The position numbers and the translations under genes were made by a program. From Vanilla planifolia (taxonomy: Eukaryota > Streptophyta > Magnoliopsida > Asparagales > Orchidaceae): a stretch of DNA of 64,000 nucleotides. The notes beneath the pieces were generated by a model. It had not been told where the DNA came from, ran no database searches, and saw only the letters and a list, made by a program, of their open reading frames with translations. Of this stretch, positions 49,242 to 63,113 are shown piece by piece; the stretch's first letter is position 1; every line of letters starts with the position of its first letter. The stretch covers positions 31,407,630 through 31,471,629 of the forward strand of contig CM043874.1 in NCBI GenBank assembly GCA_023846275.1, in the 5' to 3' direction.

Positions 49242-50168
49242 TTTTTCATAGCACTCCTTCTCATGAAAGATAATTTATTTTTATAAGATTTTTCAATTGA
49301 GGTAAATATAATACATTAAAATAATTATAAAAGATTTTAAATAATTTTAATTTTTTAAAATAAAAGCAAACCCAAAATGCTCTTTATATTTTATTTTTCT
49401 TAGTATTATACATAATTTAATTATCATATTTAATAGATATTATAAGTTTAACTAAATAAAATTTAATTTCTATTATTTTTTTACTTTTTTCTCTTTATCA
49501 TAATGTCTCTAAAATGTTGTCATTTTCTTCTCACAGTTATTATCATTCTTTTATTTATCTCTTCATTCCTTATGTCTTTATATTTTTTGACCTCTTTTCC
49601 CTGTCCTACTTTATTATCTCATTTCTTTCTCTCTTTTACTTTTTTATTTATTCTTTCTTTCTCATCTATGTTCTCTATATTTTTTAATTTTTTTTAAATC
49701 ATCTTACATTTCTCATTATTATCATTTTTATCTATTTTTTAAATATTAAATTTGTGACTTTCTTTTTCTTAAAGAATAGTTATCTTTATCTTTATCATCT
49801 CTTTTTCAACATATGAATTAATAATATTTAAAAATTTCCCATTTTTTCTCGTTTAATGTCTCATATTTTTTTTAAATAAATATTTTTATTTATATTTATT
49901 AAATAATTTAATTTCTTATTTAGAAGATGGATAATATAATATAAAAATAATGTAATATATGAACATCTATGTTTTTAAAAATAACACTCTATATTATTTT
50001 TTATTAATTATATATAAATAAAAAATTTATACTATATATAATTATGACATATATAATAGGCATAATGGTTTTTTAAAAGTGCATATATTATATAATTTAG
50101 AAAATTTTAGAAATTATTCGTTATCTTATAGGCTAACAATGCAACTATGACTTCTTGTCATAAGCTGC

Positions 50169-50288
50169 TAGTGTGACCACACTAGTAATATGACAATTGA
50201 TATCATTAGAGCTCTAAAGTTAAACATGCTTGGGCAAGAGTAGTATCCGGATGACTGACCTCTTGAGAAGTCCTTATGTGGTACATAT
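50169..50288 (+). pseudogene. 5S rRNA pseudogene, array copy 4
   Basis: 120 nt. Core catgcttgggcaagagtagt is close to the plant 5S apart from CpG losses. The 3' end gtacatattttttc keeps a T6 run. Confidence 0.83.
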
Positions 50289-51260
50289 TTTTTCATAACA
50301 TTCAATTTTCTAATAATGTAATTAATATTTATTATATGTTAATGTTAAAAAAGTAAGTTCTTATAGATGACTATTTATAATTGCCATTTTTGTAATTAAT
50401 TTTTAATAATAATATTATAACATTATTACTAATTTTATAAAATAATAAATATAGAACATCACATGATATAAAAAACTATTAGGATTAATTCATGTTTATT
50501 GTAATGTATATATGTTGTGCATAAAAATTTTTAAATATAAAAATAATATGTTAAACAAAACTAGAAATTAAAAATTAGGATATTATCATTAAATATTATT
50601 TATATTTATTATCTATATTATATCAAATAAATATAATATATAAAAATGATTGTAATATTTATTATTTAATTAGCTTTTTTAGGTGTGAATAAAATAATTC
50701 TAAATAAATAATTTAAATATTATTTAAATATTTCTATTATTTTAAAAAAATAATAATAAACCTCAAATAATGTTTGTATTTATTATTACTAAATATTATA
50801 TATGATTTACTTGTTATATTTAATAAATGTTATAAGATTAATTATGAAAATTTAAATTTTTATTAAATGATTTTTGTTATTTTTTCTCTTTGTCATAATG
50901 TCTCTCTTATTTTGTGTTCCTTCTCACTCCTATTATTATTCTTTTATTCGTTTTTTTATTCTTTATGTGACATTCTTCTTGGCCACTCTTTTTATTTTCC
51001 CTACTTTTTTTTTCTCTCTATATTTTAACATTTTTATTTATTCTCTCCATCTCTTTATGTTCTTTATTTTCTTTTTTTTGTTAAATCATCTCCCATGCTG
51101 CTTTATTATCATTTTTCTCTCCATTTTGTTATTATTAATTTGTGATTTACTTTCTTTTAAACAATAGTTATCTCTATCTCTATCATCTATTTTGTAACAA
51201 ATAAATTAATAATATTCAAGACATCTCTTATGCCATATAAATTAGTTAATAATATTTTTC

Positions 51261-51264
<4 letters not shown>

Positions 51265-51310
<46 letters not shown>
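51265..51310. repeat. (AT)n microsatellite in array unit 5
   Basis: About 23 uninterrupted AT units in the ataaatatatatttt segment of the spacer, between the pyrimidine tract and the pre-5S block. Confidence 0.95.
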
Positions 51311-51314
<4 letters not shown>

Positions 51315-51582
51315 TATATTTAATTTGTAATTTAATTTTTTTTGTTTGTATGAATGATAAAATAATGTAAGAAAATCTTATATAATAATATGTAAGTTAT
51401 AAAAAATTATAGTCCATATAATGTAATATTAATTAATTATAAATAAGATTTTAACACAATTTTATGTTATGATATATATGATTAGCATAAATTTATTTTA
51501 AAAAAGTTCATATATTAGAAAATTTAGAAATTATTCATTATCTTAAAGCCTAACAACACAACCTCAATTTGTTTATTCATGC

Positions 51583-51702
51583 ATATGACACAACACCAGG
51601 ATTATGGCGTTGGATCTCTTTAAAATGCAATGGTTATGCATGCTTGGATGAGAGTGGTATTGTGGTGGGTGACCTCTTTAGAGGTTCTAATGTTGCACCT
51701 AT
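51583..51702 (+). pseudogene. 5S rRNA pseudogene, array copy 5
   Basis: 120 nt. Core gcatgcttggatgagagtgg and C-box gtgggtgacctctttagag. The 3' end gttgcaccta keeps an ACC nearer to the canonical ending than other copies. The T-run is lost. Confidence 0.82.
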
Positions 51703-52948
51703 TTGTTCAATACATTCCATTTTCTATTGAATGACAACTAATTTTAACATGTTAATGTTAAAAAAATAAATTCTTATAAATGATTTTTTATAATTACCAT
51801 TTTTTGAAATAACTTTTAATAATAACTTTATAACATTATTATCACTTTTATATGTTAATAAATATGACACATCGTATGATATAATAAAATAATAACATTA
51901 TTTTAGTTTAATATCCAACAAAATAACAATACAAATTATCATAAATTAGAATTTAATTATGTTTATAATAATATATATATGTTATTAAAAAAATTTACAT
52001 ATGGAAATATTATATTACATAATATTAAAAATCTAAAATTATATTATTAAAATTAAATATTGCTTTTATTTATCATATATATTACATCATATAAATATAA
52101 TATATTAAAAGAATTATAAGTTTTTAATATAATTAATTTTAAAAGATTATTGAATGAATAATATAATATTAAATTTTAAAATATTATCTTAATATTTTTA
52201 ATATTCTAAAATAATGATGAAAATTAAAAAATATATTAAAAATTATTGAATTGCTCTTTTATATTTTTCTCAAAATTTTTTATATTCTCTCACTTCCTTC
52301 CCTCTCTTGTTATCATCCTTTTCTTTCTCTCTTCACTCCCTATATTATTATATTTTTTATGGCCTCTCTCTATTTTTCCTACTATAATTTATTTTTTTTA
52401 ATTGTTTTATTTAGTTATTTATTCTCTTTATCTCCTTTATGTTTTCTTTTTTCTTTTCTTCTTCATTAAATCATCTCTTCTATCACTTTATAACTAATTT
52501 TTTTTAATTTTACTCTTATTAATCATTGATTTTCACCTTATTTTATTGACTTGCTATCTTTATCTCTATTATCTCTTTTGGAGTCCATCAATTAATAAAA
52601 TTGAAGAAATTTCTCATTTTGTGAAGTTTAATATATAATATTATTAATAAATATATATTTTAACTTTTATATTTATTACATCATTTAATTTCTTATTTAT
52701 AAGAATTTTAACATAAAAGGGAAAAGCCTCATGTATTAAAGTGCACTTAATCAAAAAATAAATTTTTATGTAACTATTTAGTCATTTTACTTAAGTAAAA
52801 TATTTATATTAGGAACTATAATGACATATATAATAAGCATAAAATTTTTTCAAATGTATATATGCTAAAAAATTTTGAAAAATTTAGAAATTCATTATTA
52901 TTTTTAAAAAATAAATCACACAATTATGATATTTTGTCCTTTGTATGC

Positions 52949-53067
52949 ATGTGGGGCCACACCAGTGTTATAGCATTGGATCTCGTTAAAACTCCAAAGT
53001 GAAGAATAGTTTGGCATAGTAGTATTCGGATGGATTACCTCTTGAGAAGTCCTCATAATGCAAATAT
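52949..53067 (+). pseudogene. 5S rRNA pseudogene, array copy 6
   Basis: The 5' half gccacaccagtgttatagca and tggatctcgttaaaactcc are clear. The A-box region is damaged (gaagaatagtttggcatag). The 3' end is aatgcaaatatttt. Confidence 0.8.
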
Positions 53068-54140
53068 TTTAAATTTTAATTTTAGTAATAAATTTTTAAT
53101 ATTAATTCTATAATATTATTTTTAATTTTAAATAATAATAAAAATGACAAATTAATTGATATAATAAAATGTTGGGTACAATTTTATTTAATATTTAGAA
53201 AACTTTGTTTTATTAATTATAGTAAATTATAGTCAATTTTTCTTTATAATATGGTATATATATTTTGTGTAATTTTTTTATTAAAGTAATATTATGTTAT
53301 TGGATATTAATAATTTAAAATTTTATTATTAAAGTTCAATATAATTAATATTTAATATCAATATTACATCATATAAAGATAAATTAATATAATAATTTTA
53401 ATATTTATTATTTTAGTAATCAGACTATTCTCAAAATATTTTTCATACTATAAAATATTAAAAAACTATAAATATTATAAGTTTAATTCTATAACTTTAA
53501 TTTTTGTTAAATTATTTCATACTTTTTTCTCTTTATCATAGTGTCTCTCATATTATCACTCTGTTTTCTCACTCCTATTATCATACTTTTATTTGTGTCT
53601 ATATTATTGATCTCTTTATATTCTTCTTCATCTCTCTCTCCTCTATCCTTTTATACATTCTCATTTCTCTCCCTTTTACTTATTTATTTATTCTCTCTAT
53701 CTTCTCTATGTTCTTTTTTTCTATTCCACTTCATTAAATAATTTCTCATCTGTTTGAATTATTATATTCATCTCTATTTTGTTAGTATCAATTTATGACT
53801 TTCTCTCATTTTAGGGAATAGTTATCTCTATATCTGTCATCTCTTTTTAAATAAGTAAATTAACAATATTTAAGAAATCTTTCATGCTACATTGTATAAT
53901 TTATAATATTTTGGTAAATATATATTATAATCAATTTAATTACTCATTTTTAGGAGCGATAATAAAATGTTGAAAAACCTTATGTATTAATAAAATATTG
54001 ATATTTTAAAACATTTTGACTTGTATAACTAGCTTAAAATATTTTTAAAAAGTCCACATATTTTATAAATTAGAAAAGCTTATATATTTTTCATAATCTT
54101 AAAGGCTAACAACGAAACCACAATTTTATCGTATGTATGC

Positions 54141-54260
54141 ATGTGCGACGAGACCGGCATTATGACATTTGATCTTATTAAAACTAAAAATTTAAGCATG
54201 GATAGGTAAGAATAGTTTTTTGATGGGTGACTTCTTGAGAACCTCTCATGTTACAAATTT
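54141..54260 (+). pseudogene. 5S rRNA pseudogene, array copy 7
   Basis: 120 nt. Starts atgtgcgacgagaccggc, retaining several CpGs. Core aagcatggataggtaagaat, C-box gatgggtgacttcttgagaa. A T8 run follows the 3' end. Confidence 0.8.
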
Positions 54261-55109
54261 TTTTTCCAAAAAATTCCTTTTTCTAAAATAATAGTAAGTC
54301 TCAAAAAGTTTTTATATTTTATAATTATTATATTCTATATTTAAATTACTTGTTACATTTAATAAATATTATTAGTTTAATTATTACAAATAATTTTTAT
54401 TAAATTATTTTTCTATTTTTTCTATTTAACATAATCTCTTTCATATTCTCTCCTTTCTATCTCACTCCTATTATGATTCTTTTTTTCTCTCTTCATTTTT
54501 CATCTTCTTATATTCTTCATGCTCTCTATCTCCTCTATCTTTCTTACTTTCTCATTTCCCCCTATTTTTTTTACTTTTATTTCTTCTCTGTATTTCTTCT
54601 ATGTTCTTTTTTTTTATTTCGTCATCTTTAAATCATCTCTCATCTCTCTTCATTAGAATTTTCCTCTTTATTTTTGTCTATATTTTTCTATTACCAATTT
54701 GTGACATTCTTTTTTTCTTAAAGAATAATTACCTCTGTCTCCACATCCCCTTTTTAACATGTAAATTAGCAATATTTAAAAAATCACTCATGTAGTGTTT
54801 TTTAATATATATTATTTTTTATATATTTATTATTTATATTTATTAAGTAATTTAATTTCTTATTCATAAGAACGACAACATAATGTAAGAAAATCTTATA
54901 TATTAATATCTATATTATAAAAATAATAATTTATATATATTTTATTAATTATATAAAAATTAATTGTTGATATTATGAAATATTACGAATAATAATAAAC
55001 ATAAAATTTTTTTAAAAAGTTCAAATATTAGGTATATTTAAAAATTTTAAAAATTTTTCATTACTTTAAAGGCTCTTAACACAACTTTGATTTTTATTCT
55101 TATGCATGC

Positions 55110-55223
55110 ATTTACAACCACACCAGCGTTGTGGCACTTGATCTCATTAAACACAAACATTAAGCATGCTTGGGCTAGAGTAGTGTTAGAATGAGTAAAC
55201 TCTTGAGAAAATGTTGCACATTA
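55110..55223 (+). pseudogene. 5S rRNA pseudogene, array copy 8 (3' rearranged)
   Basis: Core aagcatgcttgggctagagt is well kept. About 8 bases are missing before gttgcacat. The normal post-5S block is absent. Instead 55221-55246 repeats pieces of the same 5S (taagcatgcttg, then gtggcacttgat) before the sequence drops straight into the pyrimidine tract. Confidence 0.8.
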
Positions 55224-55899
55224 AGCATGCTTGTGGCACTTGATTCCATTTTCTCAGTCTTTTTTCTCTTTGTTTTAATATCTCTAATATTTTCATTTTT
55301 TTCTCTCTTATTATCCTTCTCTTATTTCTCTCTTCACTCACTATCTTTCCACATTTTTTATGGTCACTCTCTCTTTTATCCTCCATTTTTTTATTCATCT
55401 CTCTTTTAGTTATTTATCTATTCTTTCTACCATCTCTATATTATCTCATTTCTTTCCTTAAACATTAAATTATCAATCGTCTCTCTTTATAACTTTTTTC
55501 CTAATTTGTCCTTATTAATCTTTAATTTTTTCTTTCTCTTTTGTATATTATTTATCCCAATCTCCATTATCTTATTTTGAATATGTAATATGTACGATAA
55601 AAATATATTTTATTATTTATATTTAATGTATATTTTAAATTTCTTATTTATAACAACAATAACATAATGGTAAAAAATCTCATGCGTTAATGTCTACTTA
55701 ATCAAAATTAAAAGCTCACATAATTTTTTATTTATTTTATCTAAATAAAATTTTCATAATAGAAAATACTATAACATATTTAATAAGCATAAATTTTATT
55801 GAAAATTGCATATACTTAATGATTAAGAAACTTTCAAAAATGGTTCATTATATTTAAAAATATCAGTCACGCAACTTTGACATTTATTCTTTTGTATGC

Positions 55900-56019
55900 A
55901 TGTGCGACCACACCATCATGATATCATTGGATCTCATTAAAACATCAAAGTTAAGGATACTTGGCTGAGAGTACTATTTGGATGGGTGACCCCTTCAGAA
56001 ATCCTCATGTTGGGCATTT
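55900..56019 (+). pseudogene. 5S rRNA pseudogene, array copy 9
   Basis: 120 nt. Starts atgtgcgaccacaccatcat, core caaagttaaggatacttggc, C-box tggatgggtgaccccttc. The 3' end is tgttgggcatttt. The start and C-box are good. Confidence 0.83.
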
Positions 56020-57357
56020 TGTTTCATAGTATTTCTTTTTCTAATGAATGATAATTATTTTTTACATATTACTTTTTTAAAATAAATCGTCAAAAATTTT
56101 TATTTGTAATTAGAATTATAGCAAAAAATTTTTAATAATTATACTATGATATTATTATTATTCTGATATAATGATTAACATGGTAGGTAATTTCATATAA
56201 TAAAATAATAATTTTTTATATTGAGCAAAATAACCTACATTTGTTATAATAAATTAAAAATCCTTTATGTTTATAAAATATATGTGTTGTGTAAAGAATT
56301 TTTTAAATATAATAATATTTTTTATTAAAAATTAATAATCTCAAATTATATAATTAATTTCAAAATATTATTTACATTTATTAACAATGTTACATTTTAT
56401 AAAGATAATATATCATGATAATTGTAATAGTTACTGCTAAAATAAAAATTTTTAATTTTAGATATAAATTAAATAATATAAAATTAATAGTTAAAATATT
56501 CTTTAAAATTTTGAAATATTCTAAAAAAATAATGAAACTCAAATAGTTCTATATTTTATTATTATTAAATATAATATATGACTTACTTATTATATTTAAT
56601 AAATATTATAATTTTAATTATTACAAAATTAAAACTATTTATGATTTATTATTATTTTTCTATCTTTTCTCTTTTTATCATAATGTCTCTCATATTGTCT
56701 CTCTCTTCCTTCTCACTATTATTATTATTTTTATATCTTCATTTTTTGTCTTCTTTTATTTTTCTCGGCCTCCCTTAATCTCCTTTATCCTTCAGTACTT
56801 TCTCATTTCTCTCACACTCTTTTACTTTTTTATTTATTCTTTCTATCTCTTTATGTTTCGTTTTTTCTTTTCTTGCATAAATCGTCTCTCATCACTTGGT
56901 ATTACAAATTTTCTCTTTTTTTGCTATTATCAATTCCTGACTTTCTCTCTCATAAAAAATACTTAAAGCTATCTCTATCATCTCTTTTTCAACACATAAA
57001 TTAATAATATTTAAGAAAATCTCTCATGTTGTGTAATTTAAAATATAATATTTTTTAATAAATATCTATATTTATTTATTTATATTTATTAAGTAATTTA
57101 ATTTCTTATTTATAAGAACTATAATATAATGTAATAAAATGTTTTATATCAATATCTATATAATAAGAACATAATTTATATAACTTTTTTTTATTGATTG
57201 TGTATAAAAAAATATTGATCACATAAAATATAATGACATTTATCATAAGCATAATTATTTTTTAAATTTTGCATATATTAGGTAATTTAGAAAAGTTTAG
57301 AAACTTTTCATCATCTTAAAGGCTATCAATACGACTTAAATTTTGTCTTATACATGC

Positions 57358-57477
57358 ATGTGCAGCCATAATGGCATTATGACATTAGATCTCATTAGAA
57401 CAACAAAGTTAAGCATACCTGGGCTAGAGTAGTATTCATATGGGTGACATCTTGAGAATTACTATTGTTGCACATAT
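57358..57477 (+). pseudogene. 5S rRNA pseudogene, array copy 10
   Basis: 120 nt. Starts atgtgcagccata (keeps T12) and ends gttgcacatatttt. The first six bases ATGTGC and the GCACAT near the end are perfectly complementary. Core gttaagcatacctgggctag. Confidence 0.83.
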
Positions 57478-58339
57478 TTTATTAGTAGTATATATATGTT
57501 AAGCATAAAATTTTTTAAATATAAAAATATTATATTATAAAACATTCGAAATTTAAAATTGCAATATTAATGTTTAATTTTATTTGCATTTATTATCTAT
57601 ATTACATCATATAACTATAATTTAAAAAAACTAATTTAATTATTTTTAATATAGTTAATTTTTAAAATAGTAATTATGAGTAAAATAATATTAAATTAAT
57701 AATCTAAATAGTCTTTAAACATTTAAATATTTTCTTTACTTTTTACCATTTTATATTTTTCATAGCCTCTCACACCTTTATACTTCTCTATTTTCTTATT
57801 TCTATCTCCTATACTTATTTATTTATTTTCTCTATCTTGTCTATATTCTCTCTTTTCTTTTCTTCTACATTAATTCATCACTCATCTCTATCTATAAGTT
57901 TTATTTCTATTTTGAATGTATAAATATTCATCTTTTTTTCATAAATTAGTTATCTCTAATTCTATTATCACTTTTATAACCCATTAATTAAAAATATTTA
58001 AGAAATGTGTCATTTTGTAAAGCTAAATATGTAATATTTTTTATAAATATATATTTTATTCTTTATAACTATTACATAATTTAATTTTTTATTTGTTAGA
58101 TTTATAATATAATTGTAAAAAATCTCATGTATTAATGTCTTCTTAATAAAAATTTAGCTTAAGTAATTTTTTATTCATTTTATACAAAAAAGATTGGTAT
58201 TAAAAAATATTATAACATATATAATAATCATAAGTTTTATTCAAATGTGTATAAGCTTGATAATTAAGAAAGTTCTAGAAATTATTCATTATACTAATAA
58301 AAATTATTACACTTCTATGATATTTTATTTTTTGTATGC

Positions 58340-58459
58340 ATGTGCGAGCATACCAGCATTAGAGCACTGGATCACATTAGAAGTCAAAAGCTAAGCATGC
58401 TTAGGAGATGGAAGTATTGGGATGATTGACCTCTTCAGAAGTACTATTGTTGCATAATT
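58340..58459 (+). pseudogene. 5S rRNA pseudogene, array copy 11
   Basis: 120 nt. The 5' part atgtgcgagcataccagcat and gagcactggatcacattaga are the closest to the usual plant 5S in the array, keeping CATACC. Core ctaagcatgcttaggagatg is damaged in the box region. No T-run. Confidence 0.83.
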
Positions 58460-59515
58460 AATTCTCATAGAATTAATTTTTTCTAATGAATGATAATTAA
58501 TTCTTAAATGTTAAATACAAATAAATAAACTACTAAAAATTATTATGTGTAATTACAATTTTTATATTTAATTTAAATATTTATTTAATTATATTATTAT
58601 TAATTTCATGTAATAATAAATATGGCAAATCATATTATATAATAAAACAATAACTTTAACTTTTTATAATATTTTGCAAAATAACATATATTAATTATGG
58701 TAAAGTATAATTATTTTGTTTTTATAATAGTCTATATATATTGTGAATATAATGTTTTAAACATAATAATATTTTATTATTGCAAATTCAAAATCTAAAA
58801 TTATATAATTAATGTTAAATACTTTTTATATTTATTATCTATGTTGCATCATATAAAGAAAATAAATTAGAATATTTATAAAGTTTATAGTTTAATAAGT
58901 TTTTAAAATTTCAATTATAAATAAAATAATATGAAATGAATAGTTAAAAAATTCTCTAGATATTTTTAATATTAAAAGATTAAAAAAATCTCAATTTATA
59001 TATATTTTATTATTATTTAATGATTTTTTTTTATTTTTTCTCTTTATGATAATGTCTCTCATATTCTCCTTTTTCTCAGTTCTATTATCATTGTTTTATT
59101 TATCTCTTCAATTCTTATCTTTCTATATTCTTCTTAGTCTCACTCTCCTCTTTTCTTCTTTATTTTTGCATTTCTCTTTCTCAACTTTTTTTATTCTCTC
59201 TATCTCATTTATGTTCTTTTTTTCCTTTCTTTTTACATAAATTATTTCTCATCCCTCTCTATTAATATTTTCCTCTCCACTTTTCCTAATAAATAGATAT
59301 ATTTTCATTTTTATTTATTAAGTAATTTAATTTCTTATTCATAAGGAGGATAATATAAAGTAAGAAAACCTCTTTAATTAATATCTAAGTTATATATAAT
59401 AATGTTCTATATTATTTTTAAGAAGTTCATATATTCGATAATTTAAAATAATTTAGAAATTATTCATTATCTTAGAGGCTATCAAAATAACATCGATTCT
59501 TTGTTCTATGAATGC

Positions 59516-59625
59516 GTGTGTGACCACCTCAGCATAATGACACTAAATCTCATTAAAACTCCAAATTTAAGCATGTTTAGCATTCGAATTGGTGACATCT
59601 TGAAAAGTTCTTTTGTTGCACATAT
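59516..59625 (+). pseudogene. 5S rRNA pseudogene, array copy 12 (internal deletion)
   Basis: Lacks about 10 bases between gcatgtttag and cattcgaattggtgac, the stretch that in a working gene holds GGGCGAGAGTAGTA. The rest aligns, ending gttgcacatatttt. Confidence 0.78.
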
Positions 59626-60803
59626 TTTCTTATGATATTTCATTTTATAAAGAATGATAATTTATTTTTAGATACTAATATTAAAAAAAATAAATTATTA
59701 TAAATAGTTATTTATAATTACCATTTTGTAATTATTTTTTATAATAAATATATAGCATTATTGTTAACTTCATAAACTAACAAATAAGGCACATCATATG
59801 ATATAGTAAAATAATAATGTTAATTTATCTAAAAATTTTGCAAAATAACTTATAAGAATTATAATAAATTAGATTTAGAAACATCATATTATAAAATATT
59901 AGAATTCTAAAATTATATTACTAATGTTAAATAATATTTATATTTAATATGTATATTACATGATATAACTATAACAAAATAATTATAAAATTTTTTATTT
60001 TATTAATTTGTTAAAAATTTAATTTATGGAAAGATAATATTAAATTAAAAGTAATAATATTTCTAAATATTTTTTATATTATAAAGAAATCACAAAAATC
60101 ATATAATTCTTATATTTTGTTATTCTTAAATATTATAAATGATTTACTTGTGATATTTAATAAATATTATAATTCAATTATTTTATTTAATTTTTATTAA
60201 ATTATATTTGAAACTTTTTTATTTATCATAGTTTCTCTCATATTCTCTCTCTTCCTTCTCATGTTTATCTTTATTCCTTTTTTTCTTCTTATATACCTCT
60301 TAACATCTATCTCTCTTCTCTATTCTTCTCTACTTTCTCACTTATTTCTCTAACTTTCAATTTTTATTTACTATTTCTATATATTCTATGTTCACTCTTT
60401 TCTTTTCCCTTTCATTAAATCAACTCTCATCACTCTATATTAGAATTTTTTTGTTTATTTTATTGTCATCTATTTGTGACTTTTCTTGTTTAATATATAA
60501 TATCTTTGATAAAAATATTTTTTTATTTATTTTTATTATGTAATTTGATTTATTATTTATAAGAACAAAAATTGAATGTAAGAAAATCTTACATATTAAA
60601 GTCTACATTAAAAAAAATTGTTTATACAATTATTTTTATTAATTATATGTAAATAAAAGAATGATCTTAAAAAATATTATGAAATTTATAATAAGGATGG
60701 TATGTTTTTAAAAAAGTACATATATTGAATAATTTAAAAAATTTTAGAATCTATTCATCATCCTAAAGCCTCACAACATAATTTTGATTTTATTCTTATG
60801 CAC

Positions 60804-60893
60804 ACATGTGAAACTAGACTAATGTTATGCATGCTTGTATTGGAGCAGTATTGGGATGGGTGGCCTCTTGAGAAATATTTGTGTTGCACATAT
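60804..60893 (+). pseudogene. 5S rRNA pseudogene, array copy 13 (central deletion)
   Basis: About 30-35 bases are missing: after gactaatgtt the sequence goes directly to atgcatgcttg. This removes helix III and loop B. C-box gggatgggtggcctcttgag and the ending gtgttgcacat remain. Confidence 0.78.
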
Positions 60894-62115
60894 TCTTTTA
60901 GCATTTATTTTGTAATGAATGATAGTTAATTTTTAGAACAGGTTAATATTAAAAAGATTCATATAAATTATTATTTGTAATTGTAGTTTTCATAGTTAAT
61001 TTTTAATAATAACTTTATGATATTATTATTAGTTCTATATAATAATAAATATGACACATTAAGTAGAACATTAAAATAATAACTTTAATTTAGTTCAAAA
61101 TTAAGCAAAACAACTTATATAAATTATCATAAATTAGCATTAATTTATATTTACACTAGAATATATATGCTCTATATGGAATTTTTGAAATATGGAAATA
61201 TTATATTATGGAATATTAGAAATCTAAAACTTTATTATTTATGCTAAATGTGTTTTATATTTATTGTCTATATTACATAATATAAACATAACTTGTTAGA
61301 ACTTTTTTATTATGTTTAATATAATTATTGTTTTAAAAATTAATATGGATAATATAATATTAAATTTATATTAAAAATATTTTATAAGTTTAATTATTTA
61401 TATTTAAATTTTATTTAATTATTTGTAGCTCTTTTTCTTTTTATCTCAATATCTGTCATATTCTTTCACTTTCTTCTCTCATATATTATCATTCTCTTAT
61501 TTCTTTCTTTGCTTTGTATGTTTTTGTAGTTTTTATGGCCTCTCTCTTTTACCTTTCTTTATTTTCTTATTTCTATCTTTTTTACTAATTTATTTATTCC
61601 CTCCACCTCCTTTGTGTTTTTTTATTCTTTTCCTCTACATTAAAACTTCTCTCATCTCTCATTATAACTTTTTTCTATTTTGCACTTTATAATATGTCTT
61701 TCTCTCTCTTTTTTGGTAGGTTCATTATTTTTATCTCTACTCTCTCTTTTCAAGCTCATAAGTTAATAATAATTAAGAAATTTTATATTTTATAAACTTA
61801 AATATATAATATTTAATATAAATATATATTTTGTTATCTATATTTATTACATAATTATTTTTTGTTTAGAAAAATTACAACATAACTATAAAAAAAATCT
61901 TATGTATTAATGTTTACTTAGTCAACAATATACCTTATGTAATTCTTTATTTTTTTTTATAAATGATATATCGATGTTAGAAAATATTATAATATATATA
62001 ATAAACATAATTTTCATTTGAAAGGTTATACTCTTAATCATTTAGAAAATTTTAAAAATTTGTTATTATTTTTAAAAAAATAATCACACAACTGTGACAT
62101 TTTTTTTTTGTATGC

Positions 62116-62233
62116 ACGTTTAACCACACTAGTATTGTAGTACTAGATCTCATTAGAACTCCAAATTTAATCATGCTTGGGAGAGTGGTATTTGGAGGGG
62201 TGACCTCTTGAGAAGTCCTCGTGTTACATATTT
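62116..62233 (+). pseudogene. 5S rRNA pseudogene, array copy 14
   Basis: Clear middle gatctcattagaactccaaa and strong C-box and 3' part ggggtgacctcttgagaagt then cctcgtgtta, one of the few copies keeping CTCGTG. Confidence 0.82.
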
Positions 62234-63111
62234 CCATAGCATTCCCATTTGTAATGAGCGATAATTAATTTTTCATGTTAATTTTAAACTAAATAAATTA
62301 TTTAAAATGATTTTTTGTAAATAAAATTTTAGTAATTATATTTTAATAATTACTTTGCTATTATATTGTTAATTTTCTTAGCAATAAATATTATAAATCA
62401 TATGACATAATAAAATAATAGCTTTATTTTAGTTTAATGTTAAGAACAAAAACTTATATTAATTATAATAAATTAGAATTAACTTATGTTTATAATAGCA
62501 TATTTGTGACATATAGAGTATTTTAAACGTTAAAATATTATTATTTTAAAAATTAATATTATAAAATTATGTCATAAATGTTAAATATTACTTATATTTA
62601 ATTAAAAAAATATTCTTTCAATATTTTAATATTATTAAATAATAATAAACATTTTATAGTTTTTATATTTTATTATTATTAAATATTACATATGATGTGC
62701 ATGTTAAATTTTATTATTATTAAATATTACATATGACTCCCACATTCTCTTTTTCTCCTTGTCACTTCTATTATTGTTCTTTTATTTGTTTATTGATTCT
62801 TTACCTATTTATATTCTTATTGGGCTCTCTATCTTCTTTATCCTTCTCTATTATGTCTTCTTTCTCTCTCTTTTACTTTTTTTATTTATTCTCTTTGTCT
62901 TATCTATGTTATCTTTTTTTCTTTTTCTTTTTGTTAAATAATATCTCATTTCCCAATAGTACTATTTTTCTCTCTATTTTGTTATTATCAATTATTGACT
63001 TTCTCACTCTTAGAGAATAGTTATTTTTATCTCTAACAACTCTTTTTTAATTCATAAATTAATACTATTTAAGAAATCTCTCATATTTCATAATTTAATA
63101 TTTAATATTTT

Positions 63112-63113
<2 letters not shown>

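Noticed and set aside
55186-55398. Charged 70-codon frame on the minus strand
   Set aside because: It is the reverse strand of the pyrimidine-rich tract of array unit 9; purine-rich codons give Lys, Arg and Glu.
45875-63020. About fifteen hydrophobic open frames of 60-105 codons (for example 47110-47427, 50874-51167, 62733-63020)
   Set aside because: They come from the pyrimidine-rich tract of the array units; TC-rich DNA avoids stops and encodes Leu, Phe, Ser and Ile. Their lengths and frames differ between units, so they are not conserved proteins.
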